Source: Armigeres subalbatus
Lineage: Eukaryota > Arthropoda > Insecta > Diptera > Culicidae
Assembly (NCBI RefSeq): GCF_024139115.2
Contig: NC_085140.1
Location: 293,475,293-293,539,292 of the forward strand
Direction of reading: 5' to 3'
Length of the DNA: 64,000 bases
This document shows, in pieces, positions 37,615-48,289 of the stretch. The notes beneath the pieces are model-generated. The model did no database searches and was not told where the DNA came from. It saw nothing but the letters and a program-made list of their open reading frames with translations. Position 1 is the stretch's first letter, and each line of letters begins with the position of its first letter. The position numbers and the translations under genes are program-made.

Positions 37615-38035
37615 CCAGAGTCTATTATATAGAGTTGCGCAAAGAGGATCTTCTTACTCTTATTCCTAATGATGCTCTTGTTATTATGTTGAAAACTTTC
37701 ATTTTTGTTCAACCCTTCAAGTGACTTCACGGGAGTGATCACTTCTAAAGCTTTTTAATTCGATAACCAAAGTCACCTACAGAGTGCAAACACATGAGTT
37801 TCTTGTTGCAACTTTATTGGGGGTGTATTGAAGTTTTTTGAAGCTGTTTCTAAAACAAATCTAATACATTTCAATTCATGAGTTTTAATTCGCCATAATA
37901 ATAATCAGGCGATAACAACACTTCCGCCTTACCAACAAGCATTTGTTTACTTTGCTCGATAGGTAGACGGTTTGACAGTTCAATAGGTAGATTTGGCTTC
38001 ACTCTTTGCGTAACTCTATATATAATAGACTCTGG
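37615..38035. mobile_element. 421-bp MITE copy 2 with 6-bp duplication
   Basis: Same orientation, length and ends as copy 1, 88 bp downstream. Flanked by ATTCAC at 37609-37614 and 38036-38041. The only difference I noticed is one base in the CGATAACAAYAC stretch near the right end. Confidence 0.92.
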
Positions 38036-38273
38036 ATTCACCGTTCTATCAAAACTCATTGAGGGACACGGTGTGTTTATTTTATCATTTATCCTCAACT
38101 CTTCGTGTCTGACAAATGCATTCGCTGCTGAGTAGAAACATAAAGAGGCCTCGCTGTGTTGAGGGAGAGAAAAACTGAGCGATAATTGAAACACACTCTC
38201 ACCGGTATTTTTGAGGAGTGAGGCATTCCACGGGGGCATGTCAGTCGATCCTGAGCGACCATTTCGAAAATAT

Positions 38274-38783
38274 TTGAAACTCTGCACAGTTTTTCAATTT
38301 CATCTAAATCGTCATTTTTCGATATCAAATCTTCATATTGAGTCACGACTAACTTTTCAAAAGGGTGTATGTGAAAATGGTTAAAAAATATTTAAAAAGC
38401 TGCACAGCAAAACGGAATGTTCGATTGTTATGATTTTTTCAGCAAAGTTAGACAACTAAATGGTGATTCTTAAGAAAATGTGCACAGTAAAAAAAAAATT
38501 TTTTTTGCCTTTAAAAATATCATTTTGTCACAAAACTCAAATATCTCAAAACCCTATCTTTTTCGAACGTAATTTTTAGGGAAAACGGTCCATTATATTA
38601 GCTATCTACCATAAAAATTTGGTGATGGTAAACTAATAAACAAAAAAGTTATGACATTTCAAACATTTCACAATTTTCACATTTAGTAAAAAAATTTTTT
38701 CTGTGTAAGTTATTTCGAGAATTGCAGTTTGATGCAGATTTTATTGTTAAGGGACGTGATTTAAACAAGTTGTTTTCATGATA
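38274..38783. repeat. Left ~510-bp inverted repeat
   Basis: Pairs with 41604-42113. Matching landmarks include TCGTCATTTTTCGATATCAA, CGGTCCATTATATTAGCTAT and TTTATTGTTAAGGG. Confidence 0.9.
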
Positions 38784-39255
38784 TTTTGATTTAATTATTC
38801 ATAGCATCTATAAGAAACTTAGACACGATCCAGTGTTGTGATCAAAAGTATTGATAGTGTCATAATTTTTATTGCACGTGACTGGCGAAAAATTCTTTTA
38901 ATAGTGTTGAAACCTGTTGATAATAACGTTGATAGAAACATATCAGAAATGTTATTTTTAAGACAAAAGCTGCAAAATCAAAGATTTATATACACGTGTA
39001 CGTCTATAGTTTACCTGCAAAAAATATACCTCTTAGAGAATAGACTTTATGATCGGGAGGAAACGGGTATCTTCAACAACAACAAATGCATGATAGGTAC
39101 ATACCATGACAATGCTCACGAAAAAGCAAAAAAATTACTACTACTAAAGTTGTTAAAGATCTTATAGTAATTTTTTTCTTCAGTCAAGCAAATGACACCA
39201 AACTAGTCAGTAAAAACTTAAAAGTGATTTTGTTTATTGAAATATTACGAACAAC

Positions 39256-41380
39256 ATGAGTAGCCGCTTTCTCAACTGTTGTAGGCCGTTTGATGGAAAA
39301 AAGTGTTCAAAAGAGTTACGAAATCTCACCGAAAGCACCATAGATAAACTGAAAGCGACTGGTTATGCTCCAATGTCCACATTGAATACAAATTTACGCA
39401 TTTGCACGTCCTGCCGTCTAAACGTTGACAAAAGAGCAATCTGTATATCATCGGTTGAGCAGAGCGCAGGAAGTTCGAAAACGACAGCAACTGAGGAATT
39501 GCCAGATGTATCGACAACAACTGAGGAATTACCAGAAGTATTAAGTGCTGAGAGCCTTGCCACCGTACCATCAGCGAAATCTGTTTCAACAAATCAATCG
39601 GAAGATGAGTGTATCCAAAAGGTCAACATCGAACGCTTTAACGAGGGCATAGCTGGGATAAAAGTGACTCCGATTAAATGGAGTAAGATGGACTACGTTT
39701 ATTACCCGGAGAAAAAATACTGTGAAATAAACGAAGCTGTACGAAGAAACCTCTTCAAATTAGGACCTGATGATGTGGAAAATACAGACTACGATGAGGT
39801 AATTATAAATATGAAGGAAAGGTTCTCGAATGCAGCCACGACAAGGAAAGAAAAATTATTGATTTTGTCGATGCTGCCAAGTTCGTGGTCTATTCAGGAT
39901 GCCATTGATGAGTTCAAAACCAATAGAAATACAGTAAAGAGGCAAAACAATTGAAGAATAACTGTCTTTCAACCAAAAATACTAGGTCTAGTACTGCATT
40001 AACAGATGAGACAAAAGAAATAGTAGTTCAATATTTTGAAGATGATGAAGTAAGTCGAGCTATGCCTGGTCAAAAGATTATGTATCAGTAAAAAGATGGA
40101 AAGCGTCAAGCAATCCAAAAACGATTAATGATGACGACTTTGAAAGAAGCGTACACACGCTTCAAGGAAATTCACGATAATATTAAAATAGGTTTTCCTC
40201 ATTTGCAAGCCTTCGGCCAAGGCAATGTAAGCTTCTTTCCAATTCAGGAACACATAATGTGTGTGTGCACAACCCATGAGAATATTAATCTTATTTTACA
40301 TAGTTTGAAAAGAATCAATTTAACAAAGGATATTAAAATGTTAACTGGTAGTCTTTTGTGTGAAAATACAACATCAAATTGCTATCTACGATCTTGTTCG
40401 GATTGTCCAGATTCTTCATCATTGGAAAATACTTTATTCGCTGAGTTTGAAGAAAAATATATTGATCAGTTATCATTTGAGCAATGGGTGACCACGGATA
40501 GGTGTGACATAGAAACTATTGTAAAACCTGTAGATGAGTTTGTGTCATATTTTGCTTGAAATTAGAAAGTTTAATCCTCACGATTTCATTAAAACAGAAC
40601 AATCCAGCTTTTTAAAAATACGAAAATACATTAGAAAATGGTGAATTTTTAGTCATTTGTGATTTTTCTGAAAATTACAGCTTTGTATTGCAAGATGAAG
40701 TGCAGTCCCATCACTGGAACGTACAACAAGCTACAATTCATCCATTCGTTATTTATTTTAATGGAAGTACGCAAATTGAACACTTAAGTTTTATTATAAT
40801 TTCCGAAGATTTAAGACACGATTCAGTATCCGTAAACTTGTTCATTGAAAAATGATTAACTTTTACGCGTTGATAAGCATAAAGAAGTCAAAAAGATATA
40901 TTTCATGTCTGATGGAGCAGCGTCGCAGTACAAAAATCGTAAGAATTTTTCGAGCCTATGTCAATTTAAATCAATGTACGGAATTGATGCAGAATGGCAT
41001 TTTTTGCTACATCACATGGCAAAGGTCCTTGTGATGCTATTGGAGGAACAATAAAGCGCATGGCCACAAGAGCAAGTTTAGCCAAAGAACGTGAGCATCC
41101 AATTAAAACTGCGAAAGAACTTTTTGATTGGGCAAATCGTAGAAAAGAAAAAGATTTAACCAAATTATCATTTTGTTTTACTACTACTGAAGAGTACGAA
41201 ATAAAGGCTTCAGAGCTCAGCGAGCAATTTAATAACGCGAAAACGATCCAAGGAACCCAAAAATTTCACTGTTTCATTCCATTGTCGGAAAATAAAATTA
41301 AAGCAAAACTATACTCAAACTGTGCTGATAATAATTCAAAAGTGTTCGATATTTTAAAAAAATTGAATAAAAATAAATAA
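39256..41380 (+). pseudogene. Transposase-like protein of unassigned family, frameshifted
   Basis: Open pieces at 39256-39954, 40128-40559 and 40994-41380 belong to one gene. The N-terminus has a Cys-rich block (NCCRPF, then ICTSCRL), likely zinc binding. The middle has LSMLPSSWS, then EDDEVSRAMPGQ, then CVCTTHENINL and a CYLRSCSDC cluster. The C-terminal third has ICDFSENYS (Asp codon 40661), MSDGAASQYKN (Asp codon 40911) and ATSHGKGPCDAIGG (about 41005-41045). The two Asp motifs suit an RNase H-fold DDE/D transposase, an inference. Frames slip by one base in runs at about 39945, 40095, 40555 and 41000. From memory, similar uncharacterised proteins occur in other animals, often with long inverted repeats. 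I cannot name the superfamily. Confidence 0.75.
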
Positions 41381-41603
41381 AAAATAAGTATTAATAAACT
41401 GTTTTCATGATATCATAACCCATACCAAAATTCAAACCCAAAACTCTTAGAGTTTCTATAACAACATTGTGTAACTGCCACATTTAATTTAATACAAGTA
41501 TATAATAGTTTAGGATAATATTAATTCATTTTTATTTATTTATACTTATAATATTTATACATATAATATACATAATATCGATGAATACATAAATATGGAA
41601 TAT

Positions 41604-42113
41604 CATACAAACAACTTGTTTAACTCACGCAAGGCCCTTAACAATAAAATCAGCATCAAACTGCGATTCTTGAAAAAAAATACACGGAAATTTTTTTTGT
41701 TTACTATATGTGAAAATTGTGAAATGTTTGAAATGTCATAACTTTTTGTGTATTAGTTTACCATCACCAAATTTTTATGGTAGATAGCTAATATAATGGA
41801 CCGTTTTCCTAAAAAATTACGTTCGAAAAAAGATAGGGTTTTGAGATATTTGAGTTTTTGTGACAAAATGATATTTTAAAGGCAAAAAATTTTTTTTACT
41901 GTGCACATTTTCTTAAGAATCACCATTTAGTTGTCTAACTTTGCTGAAAAAATCATAACAATCGAACATTCCGTTTTTGCTGTGCAGCTTTTTAAATATT
42001 TTGGAACCATTTTCACATACACCCTTTTGAAAAGTTAGTCGTGACTCAATATGAAGATTTGATATCGAAAAATGACGATTTAGATGAAATAGAAAAACTG
42101 TGCCAAGTTTCAA
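41604..42113. repeat. Right ~510-bp inverted repeat
   Basis: Reverse complement of 38274-38783, with small indels mostly in A/T runs. Confidence 0.9.
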
Positions 42114-42634
42114 CTCAATAGAAAATCATGAATTAAAAATTTTCTTAAATTTTGATGCTGTTGCTTGGAATCGCTCGAGTGCGGAAGGCACGCACATTTC
42201 GACTACTCAGAGGAGTATGCCAGCCCTGTCCAAAATACGCATATTTTCCTATTTGCTTCGTGAACGAGTTTTGCTATAGAATTCGACAGCGCATGCAATC
42301 TTCAACATTGGGGAGACTTGATCTACTTTCTATGATATCTACTCAATAAATATTTTTTTAGAGCATACCCTCCATTACATCTGTCAAATCTACAAAAAAA
42401 TGCCGTTTGAAAACAATTTTTATTTTCTTGAATTTTTTCGCCAAATTTTTGTATGGATGACTAATGAGGGATCAAGTCTTCTCATATTGAGGCAACAACT
42501 TAAAATCAAAATATCCTGAAATAGTGAAGGAATGTTGGCATTTTTATCAGTGAAGATCATTTATTGGGCTGTGCAAAAATGATAGTATTTGGTCATTATT
42601 GGGAGAAGTTGTTCAAATGTTGCGTGGCCACTAA

Positions 42635-42861
42635 GGTTGTGTCTCATTTGGAGAATTAAACTTAAAAGTGACAGTTCGAAAATTAAAAAATCACTCCGTT
42701 AGAATGGCTGGTGCTACCCAGCAATTCCAATAGGACATCGATGGAAAATGATTCGATATCTGTCAAAAGTAATCTTGCTGTGCGAGCAGGGTTATTCGAT
42801 AATTATTGAAATGTCACTTTTAAGTTTAATTTCAGTTTAATTCTCCAAATGAGACAGACCC
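42635..42861. mobile_element. 227-bp MITE with TAA duplication
   Basis: Ends GGTTGTGTCTCATTTGGAGA and, reversed, GGGTCTGTCTCATTTGGAGA, then AATTAAAC and AAAAGTGACA. Flanked by TAA (42632-42634, 42862-42864), fitting Harbinger-type MITEs. The right arm has a short AATTAAAC duplication. Confidence 0.85.
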
Positions 42862-42865
42862 TAAG

Positions 42866-43312
42866 TACATCTTTAGGAGAAACAAAACACAGTAAATAAT
42901 AGTGTAAATAAGGTTGTCAATAAAAGAATCATTTGTCTAGAGGATCTATTATAAAAATGCGCTTAATACTACTTTAGTTCTCGGTAAAACAGGGGAGAAT
43001 CAAGTCCCCCAAGGAATCAAGACTTCCCACCTTCCCCTACTGTATAAAGTTTGAGTTAAAAAAAAATGGAAATCGGCAGGTCTTCTGCTTGCATGACTGT
43101 ATACTAATTTATAAATTGTGTCGTTAAACACCTTCAATAAGCTACATGTGAAATGCCAATAAGAGCAGCGAGTTGAATGGCTGGCGAAGTTTCAGAGTGA
43201 TCACTTTTCCAAGGTCCGTAATTTCATTCCCGCCATGAACAAAGCATCTTCCAACGCATACATAAAGCTTTATTTAAAAAGAAAAAATTTAGTCAATAGA
43301 TTCAAAATAGTT
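42866..43312. other. No supported gene
   Basis: AT-rich, no recognisable ORF or repeat. Confidence 0.6.
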
Positions 43313-43317
43313 GAAAA

Positions 43318-43504
43318 TGTGGTGACCACCCTATCGACAGCTACTGGCTGCTGGTCCAGTCAGGCCAATAGGAAGAATAAAGTTTTAGTTTATTACTGAC
43401 TGTGAACGCGCGCGTATCTCATTGTGAATTTCTGTATCACACACCCGTCTATTGTGTTTAGAGATGCGTGCATCTCTGTCTGTCCCCTAATGCCAGACAT
43501 AACA
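43318..43504 (+). repeat. Left LTR (187 bp)
   Basis: TGTGGTGACCACC...CAGACATAACA. Contains the short palindrome AGAGATGCGTGCATCTCT. About 6 bp shorter than the right LTR at the TCTGTCTG site. Confidence 0.93.
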
Positions 43505-44956
43505 GTGGCGACGAGGATAAGATGGGATTTTGGGATAGTTTATCCCTTTGATTAAAAATAATGTCGTTTAGCGTGTCGTTCGAGTGGTCAAATTCCGGCT
43601 GGTTTTTTGATATAATTGCTCATTATTCGAGGGCGGCCATGGGAAAATGCTACTGGCAACTAATAAGTGGCTCAAGTCCAGCGCACAATGCGTGGTACCT
43701 ACATTGTATGTTATATCCTACGGATGATGGCGATTGTTTACTTGCTCAAGATTTTGCAGCTATTTTGTATCGCTTTTTACACTCCATCGCAAGTCTGATT
43801 TATGCATCCACGTAAAAAGAAGCATATGCATTTTGAGTGATGAAACAGGATATTTTGTAATCTACATGCACATTATGGTAAACCTGTGTGATTCATTTTT
43901 TTGACTAGCAAGCGTGAGAAACAAGTTTCATTTTGTTTATAACATAATCATGTGTTATTCCATTTAACAATTACAAAAGCTTTTATGGAAGTCTGACTGT
44001 GTGTATTTGTATTGATCAGCATGATCAATAACCAAGTCAATAGCCGTTTGTTGTATGCAAACTTTGCTGTTGCTTTACGCAGTTTCTTTATACCGCAGTA
44101 ATTGATGCAGTCGTTTACCAAAAGTGTGTTTCAATCAGTTTTTTTAGTTGATCTTGGTTTATCTATTTTGTTTTAACATTTTTAATTTACGCCTTGGAAA
44201 AACTTTTTTCTTAATTTAAAGTTTATTTTGACAATGTTTCCTGTAAAAAACCAAGCTGTTTGTTCCTGTAAATATTTTATTTGTAATTTTTTTTTTTGCA
44301 GATTTGAATCGTGAGTTTATTTTTTGTGAAGTTTTTCAACCATGGTCCATGTTTTTCCGTGAGGTCAACAGTATTTATGTACCTTTTTCGAAGGGAAAGA
44401 AGCATAGCCGCAGTTTAACATACAGAAGGATTATAATACATTTGAAAAAGCTAGTGGATTCAACGGATTTTCAGCGAATTTATTTAATTTTGTCGGATTA
44501 CACAACACATGGAAGTATTTTGAAAAGGACAACCTATCTCTCTAGATCAGTTTGCCGAGGATTTGCTACGTTATACTCCTAATGGACAGGATATACATTC
44601 AGCGGAGGATGAGCCGAAGTTTTTAATTAGGTTCACATTTTTGATCAACACAGAGTTTGTGTTCTACAGATTTCAGATCAGTGTGTTTATTAATTGCTTT
44701 CCGGTACTGTTTTAACGATGCTGAAGTGTTTACAGCAGTCTCATTTTGCTGTGTTCGAAATATAATTATGCTCTTCAATTAAGTTCTAATTTTAAGTATG
44801 ATGTATTGTAAAACTAAAAGGGGGAGTACTGTGGTGACCACCCTATCGACAGCTACTGGCTGCTGGTCCAGTCAGGCCAATAGGAAGAATAAAGTTTTAG
44901 TTTATTACTGACTGTGAACGCGCGCGTATCTCATTGTGAATTTCTGTATCACACAC

Positions 44957-45555
44957 CAGTGTTGTCCTACACTCAGTGCAAAAAATTCTGCTCTTTGATT
45001 TTACTCCATGTAAACGATTTTATAATCTTAGCTAAGTATGTGTAACTAATAGAGGGATATTTGAATTTTCTAAATGTCATGTCAAACTATTGAAAAAATG
45101 CACACCAGAGCCTCAGGAGCGCGCGCACTGAAAATACACTGGAGTGTTTTCACTGGAGTGTATTTTCAGCGCGCCCGCTCCTGTTGCTCTGGCGTGCATT
45201 TTTTTGACAGTTTGACATGACATTCAAATATCCTTCTATTAATTACACTTACTTAGTAAAGACTAGAAATACTAGAATAAGAGATCGGCGAAGACGCCAT
45301 CTTGTTTCCAATCGAACCGTCAAAAGCGGTTCCATTTCGACTTGTTTACTTTTTGCACCCATAAGAAGCAAGCAAAAAGTTCAAGTGCTGCCAGTATCAT
45401 TGTCACGATTTCATGCATTTTCATACGTTGCCATTTCGACAGTTTTTCACTCCGCCGGTCTCTGGTTATAGGGTTGCTAGTAAAGACTATAAAATCGTTT
45501 AGATGGAGTAAAATCAAAGAGCAGATTTTTTCGCACTGAGTGTAGGACAACACTG
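44957..45555. mobile_element. 599-bp hAT-like palindromic MITE, 8-bp duplication
   Basis: Ends CAGTGTTGTCC and GGACAACACTG, flanked by TCACACAC (44949-44956, 45556-45563). CA-type ends and 8-bp duplications are typical of hAT. The two arms are reverse complements through almost the whole element, meeting at a TTTT centre near 45152 between CACTGGAGTG copies. The right arm is interrupted by a 212-bp insertion. Confidence 0.9.
45266..45477. mobile_element. 212-bp insertion inside the palindromic MITE
   Basis: The left arm has no counterpart for this segment. It is bounded by the 12-bp direct repeat TAGTAAAGACTA at 45254-45265 and 45478-45489. The duplication length suggests a retroposed sequence, but no tail or Pol III boxes were identified. 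Confidence 0.78.
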
Positions 45556-45634
45556 TCACACACCCGTCTATTGTGTTTAGAGATGCGTGCATCTCTGTCT
45601 GGTTGTTACCCCTAATGCCAGACATAACAGAAAA

Positions 45635-46703
45635 TAGTGACTTTTTGTGAGAAAAAGTGACTTTAGGTCGAAAAAAAAAGACTTTTTAGTGACTTGTCTG
45701 AAAAAAGTGACCAAGTCACTAAAAAGTGACCCGCTACCAGGCCTACTATAAAACCTTAAATTAAGTGGCAACAAAATTTAAAAAAAATTGAAGTGCCAAT
45801 TTCTAACGAATATTTCAAAAGCTAGGTATTTAGGTTGAAAAAATTCCATTTTCCATTTTTATTACCCCTTTTACATTACAGAGCACCTTCCCTTGAATTA
45901 ATAAAGTAAAAATGATGCTTACTGATGCTACAATCGAAGATAGCGATCTTGCCTTACTTTCCCCTAGTGCTTAGTGCTTTTATTAAAGCGTTCACGATAT
46001 ATGAACAGTTTATCTTTTTTATATTAAGGAAGAAGGATCATTTGGGCCCTGAGCTTGGTTCCCAAGCAAGGTTTATTCCTTGGATGCATTCCAGCTAAAT
46101 GACTTGATTTCTTGTACATCCCTTCAGATACTAATCTTGAAGTAACTTATGCACAAGTGACTCACAATAAGAAACTATTTAGTAAGTTTATAGGGGAATT
46201 GCTCCTAATTCCATCTTACTGTTTCCAAAGATTTAAAAAAATAAATGAAGCACCAACTTTATCGGTTTTGTTTCACGAAAATAACACTGCTTTATTTTTT
46301 TTTTTTTTTTGGTGGGATGAACATGAGATAAAGAACCAGAACAGTTACCCTACTTTGGTAAGGTCTTGAAGCTAAAATAGTAAAATAGTATTTTTTTTTT
46401 TGGGACTTCCGCTTTGCTAGTATTGGTAAAAGTAAGTTTACCGGCAGAAAATTTTTGTTTTAGAAGTATGCTGAAGTACAACAGCTCGTCTTCAATGCTT
46501 TAACCTACCTGCATCGTTCCACACTAAAAATCAGCTTATTCCTTCATATTCTTCAACGGGATTTCTTTACAATTCACAGGGCATTCAACGAACGTTTGTT
46601 ACCATCTCGATTACGTTTTCCTCATTGACTTTTATTTGGAATTAAATATGTCAGCGAGTTCAACACCATCCATCCGTAACGAACCACTCTCCTCCAGAAA
46701 TGC
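45635..46703. other. No supported gene upstream of the RpL38 3' end
   Basis: Contains several GTGACTTTTT-type short repeats at 45637-45735 and long T runs at about 46296 and 46390. No coding features. Confidence 0.6.
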
Positions 46704-46916
46704 TCACTTGACTTCCTTGACCTGCAGACCGGGAGGTAGAGACTGCTTCAGTTTTTCGGCCTTCTCCTTGTCCTGGACAACCAGCGTGTAGAGATACCGG
46801 GAGCAGCGGATCTTGAACTTGGTGTTGTTTTCGTTCTTCTTTATCTTGACTGCACGGGCATCCTTCCGGCGAGCCTTGATGAGGAAGTCTTTCACTTCTT
46901 TAATTTCCTGCGGCAT
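46704..46916 (-). CDS. RpL38: Ribosomal protein L38 (eL38)
   Basis: A 70-residue protein of the 60S subunit, the normal length for the family. It starts [12 protein letters not shown] and includes the conserved [21 protein letters not shown] and [15 protein letters not shown] segments. All coding sequence is in one exon. The reading frame could extend upstream but meets the splice acceptor TTTCTCTTAG at 46918-46919, one base before the ATG context, so M at 46916 is the start. An 80-bp intron (46918-46997) separates it from a 5' UTR exon. The frame is intact, unlike all the transposon genes here, showing that this stretch is well resolved. Confidence 0.98.
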   Translation of the reverse strand: MPQEIKEVKDFLIKARRKDARAVKIKKNENNTKFKIRCSRYLYTLVVQDKEKAEKLKQSLPPGLQVKEVK

Positions 46917-46997
46917 CCTAAGAGAAATACGCACAAATCAATAATTACTCCATTCGGTCGAGTCCATGTTCAACACATTTTACACAGTTTCACTCAC

Positions 46998-47091
46998 TTG
47001 CAGTACGATTTTTAAACGAAAATCGAAAAAAATATTCTCCGCGTTCGGAACGTGTGTGCTGTTGACGTTTAGCACAGCCCGAGAAAGAAAG
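46998..47091 (-). promoter_or_regulatory. RpL38: RpL38 5' UTR exon with 5'TOP start
   Basis: The donor GTGAGTG is at 46991-46997 on the minus strand. The exon begins with CTTTCTTTCTC (start about 47091), a terminal oligopyrimidine tract as expected for ribosomal protein mRNAs and their growth-linked translational control. Confidence 0.75.
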
Positions 47092-47105
47092 ACAAAATAT
47101 CAAAC

Positions 47106-47816
47106 ATGGCCGAACAACAACTTCCGCTGATAGATGCGTCGCGCGCCACCTGGAGGAAATTGTTCGGAGCTTCCCACAGCAAGGAACAGTCTGATACAGT
47201 CAGTGCGCGATATTGCGGTTTTTGCACTTTACAAGAGTTCTGCGAGAATTTTTTTCTCAGTCATCAATCTGAAAACAAATAGACGGCAAATCATGGCTGG
47301 AATCGATTTAGTGTAGACGTTTGAAATGAGAGCGTGTTTTCGGGCGAAATCTCAATCTACACATAACTCTTCAAATTGGTGAAATAGGCCTTTTCACGAG
47401 ACGTTCACGCAGCGAATTTTTGTATGATTAAACTAAATGTAAATATTGTTGATTTCAACAATCGCTTTATTGTTGAGTCGAAAGTATTTGATTGTTGTTT
47501 CTACAATAATCTTTGATTGAAACAACAATATTATTTTTATTTCAACAATATTTCTTTTTTGCCAAAAATGCTTGAAAACCAAGTGCTGTGTTTTTTTCTT
47601 TGTGTAAAAGGCGTGTATGTTCGCTTTCAATTTGTTTCAAAAATAAGTTGTATTTAATGACTAATTTAGAAAATAGATGGAAACAATCCAGTGTTGCAGC
47701 GTGGAGGCACTTCGTTTGGTATCAATGACATGTAAGTATTACGAAAAACTAATTGAAATCGTTTTAAAAATATAATTTTCATTCACAGAGCTAACGTACA
47801 TACGTCCTCATATTGA
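47106..47816 (+). CDS. Predicted three-exon gene for a 60-residue protein, function unknown
   Basis: Exon 1 CDS 47106-47198 (31 codons from AAACATGG, starting MAEQQLPLID, then RATWRKLF), donor ACA|GTCAGT. Exon 2 is 47670-47731, after a CTAATTTAG acceptor with a CTAAT branch-like site; it encodes DGNNPVLQRGGTSFGIND, donor AT|GTAAGT. Exon 3 starts 47789 after TTCACAG and ends at TGA 47814-47816. The phases join exactly, and a polyadenylation signal AATAAA follows at about 47936. No domain, signal peptide or membrane segment was recognised. It starts 15 bp from the RpL38 start on the other strand, so the two may share a promoter. Splicing is predicted, not seen. Confidence 0.55.
47406..47605. 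mobile_element. CAACAATA-rich inverted repeat element in intron 1
   Basis: Begins CACGCAGCGAATTTTTG and ends near TTTCTTTGTGT. The middle is a string of TTGTTGAAA/TTTCAACAA palindromes. A related tract lies at 48028-48285 and ends TTTTTCTGCGTG, so both belong to one family or are the two ends of one larger element. No clear target duplication. Confidence 0.5.
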
Positions 47817-48027
47817 TAGAGGTGATGGTCGGAACTGCGAGAAATCAGGTACCTAATGGTGTTATTACGGACACCATTCACAACCAAAAATATGTAACGC
47901 GTAATTTTGGTGTTGCAAATATGCATGTATAATGAAATAAAGTACTTATTTCAACCGGCCATTATCTAGTTTTATTTATTCACATTGAATATAAAAAGAA
48001 GTACAACAAAACATTTTCAAATAAAAT

Positions 48028-48285
48028 GTATTATTATTTCAACAATATTATATTGTTGAATTTATTTGTATATATTATTGAAACAATAATGCACCGAAGA
48101 TTATTTCAACAATAATATTGTTGATTCTACAATACTGTGAATCAAAACATAAGCAGATTTGATTGTAAAAACAACAATATTATGGATTGAATCAAACGAT
48201 AAATATTATTAGCCCTGAGTTAACAATATTTATTGTTGAATTTGATCCAGATTATTGTTGTTTCTACAATATGTTTTTCTGCGTG
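48028..48285. repeat. Second CAACAATATTATTGTTG palindrome tract
   Basis: Imperfect repeats of ATTATTTCAACAATA and its complement, ending with TTTTTCTGCGTG, the complement of the 47406 end. Lies just past the predicted poly(A) site. Confidence 0.6.
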
Positions 48286-48289
48286 TACC

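Larger units (their letters stand above)
38274..42113 (+). mobile_element. 3.84-kb DNA transposon with ~510-bp terminal inverted repeats
   Basis: The left arm (38274-38783) and right arm (41604-42113) are reverse complements over about 510 bp with scattered mismatches. The outer end reads TTGAAACT...GCACAGTTTTT. Between them is one plus-strand transposase-like gene in several frames. No clean target duplication was found, so the ends may be off by a few bases. Confidence 0.9.
43318..45629 (+). mobile_element. Small non-autonomous LTR retrotransposon
   Basis: Two ~190-bp LTRs that begin TGTGGTGACC and end CATAACA, flanked by the 5-bp duplication GAAAA (43313-43317, 45630-45634). The internal part is only about 1.3 kb, starting with a GTGGCGACGAGGATAAG stretch (likely primer site) and ending with the polypurine tract AAAAGGGGGAGTAC. 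It has no gag or pol motifs. The ORFs at 43561-43815 and 44304-44582 are unrecognised. The right LTR carries a nested insertion. Confidence 0.9.
44830..45629 (+). repeat. Right LTR, split by a 599-bp insertion
   Basis: LTR sequence runs 44830-44956 and resumes at 45564-45629. The gap is filled by the hAT-like element at 44957-45555 plus its target duplication. Confidence 0.93.

Noticed and set aside
37871..38287. 138-codon minus ORF
   Set aside because: Spans a MITE end, its duplication and unrelated flank; no domain.
47106..47282. Unspliced 58-codon reading of the gene beside RpL38
   Set aside because: The in-frame donor GTCAGT at 47199 with exact phase joining to two further exons is a better model.
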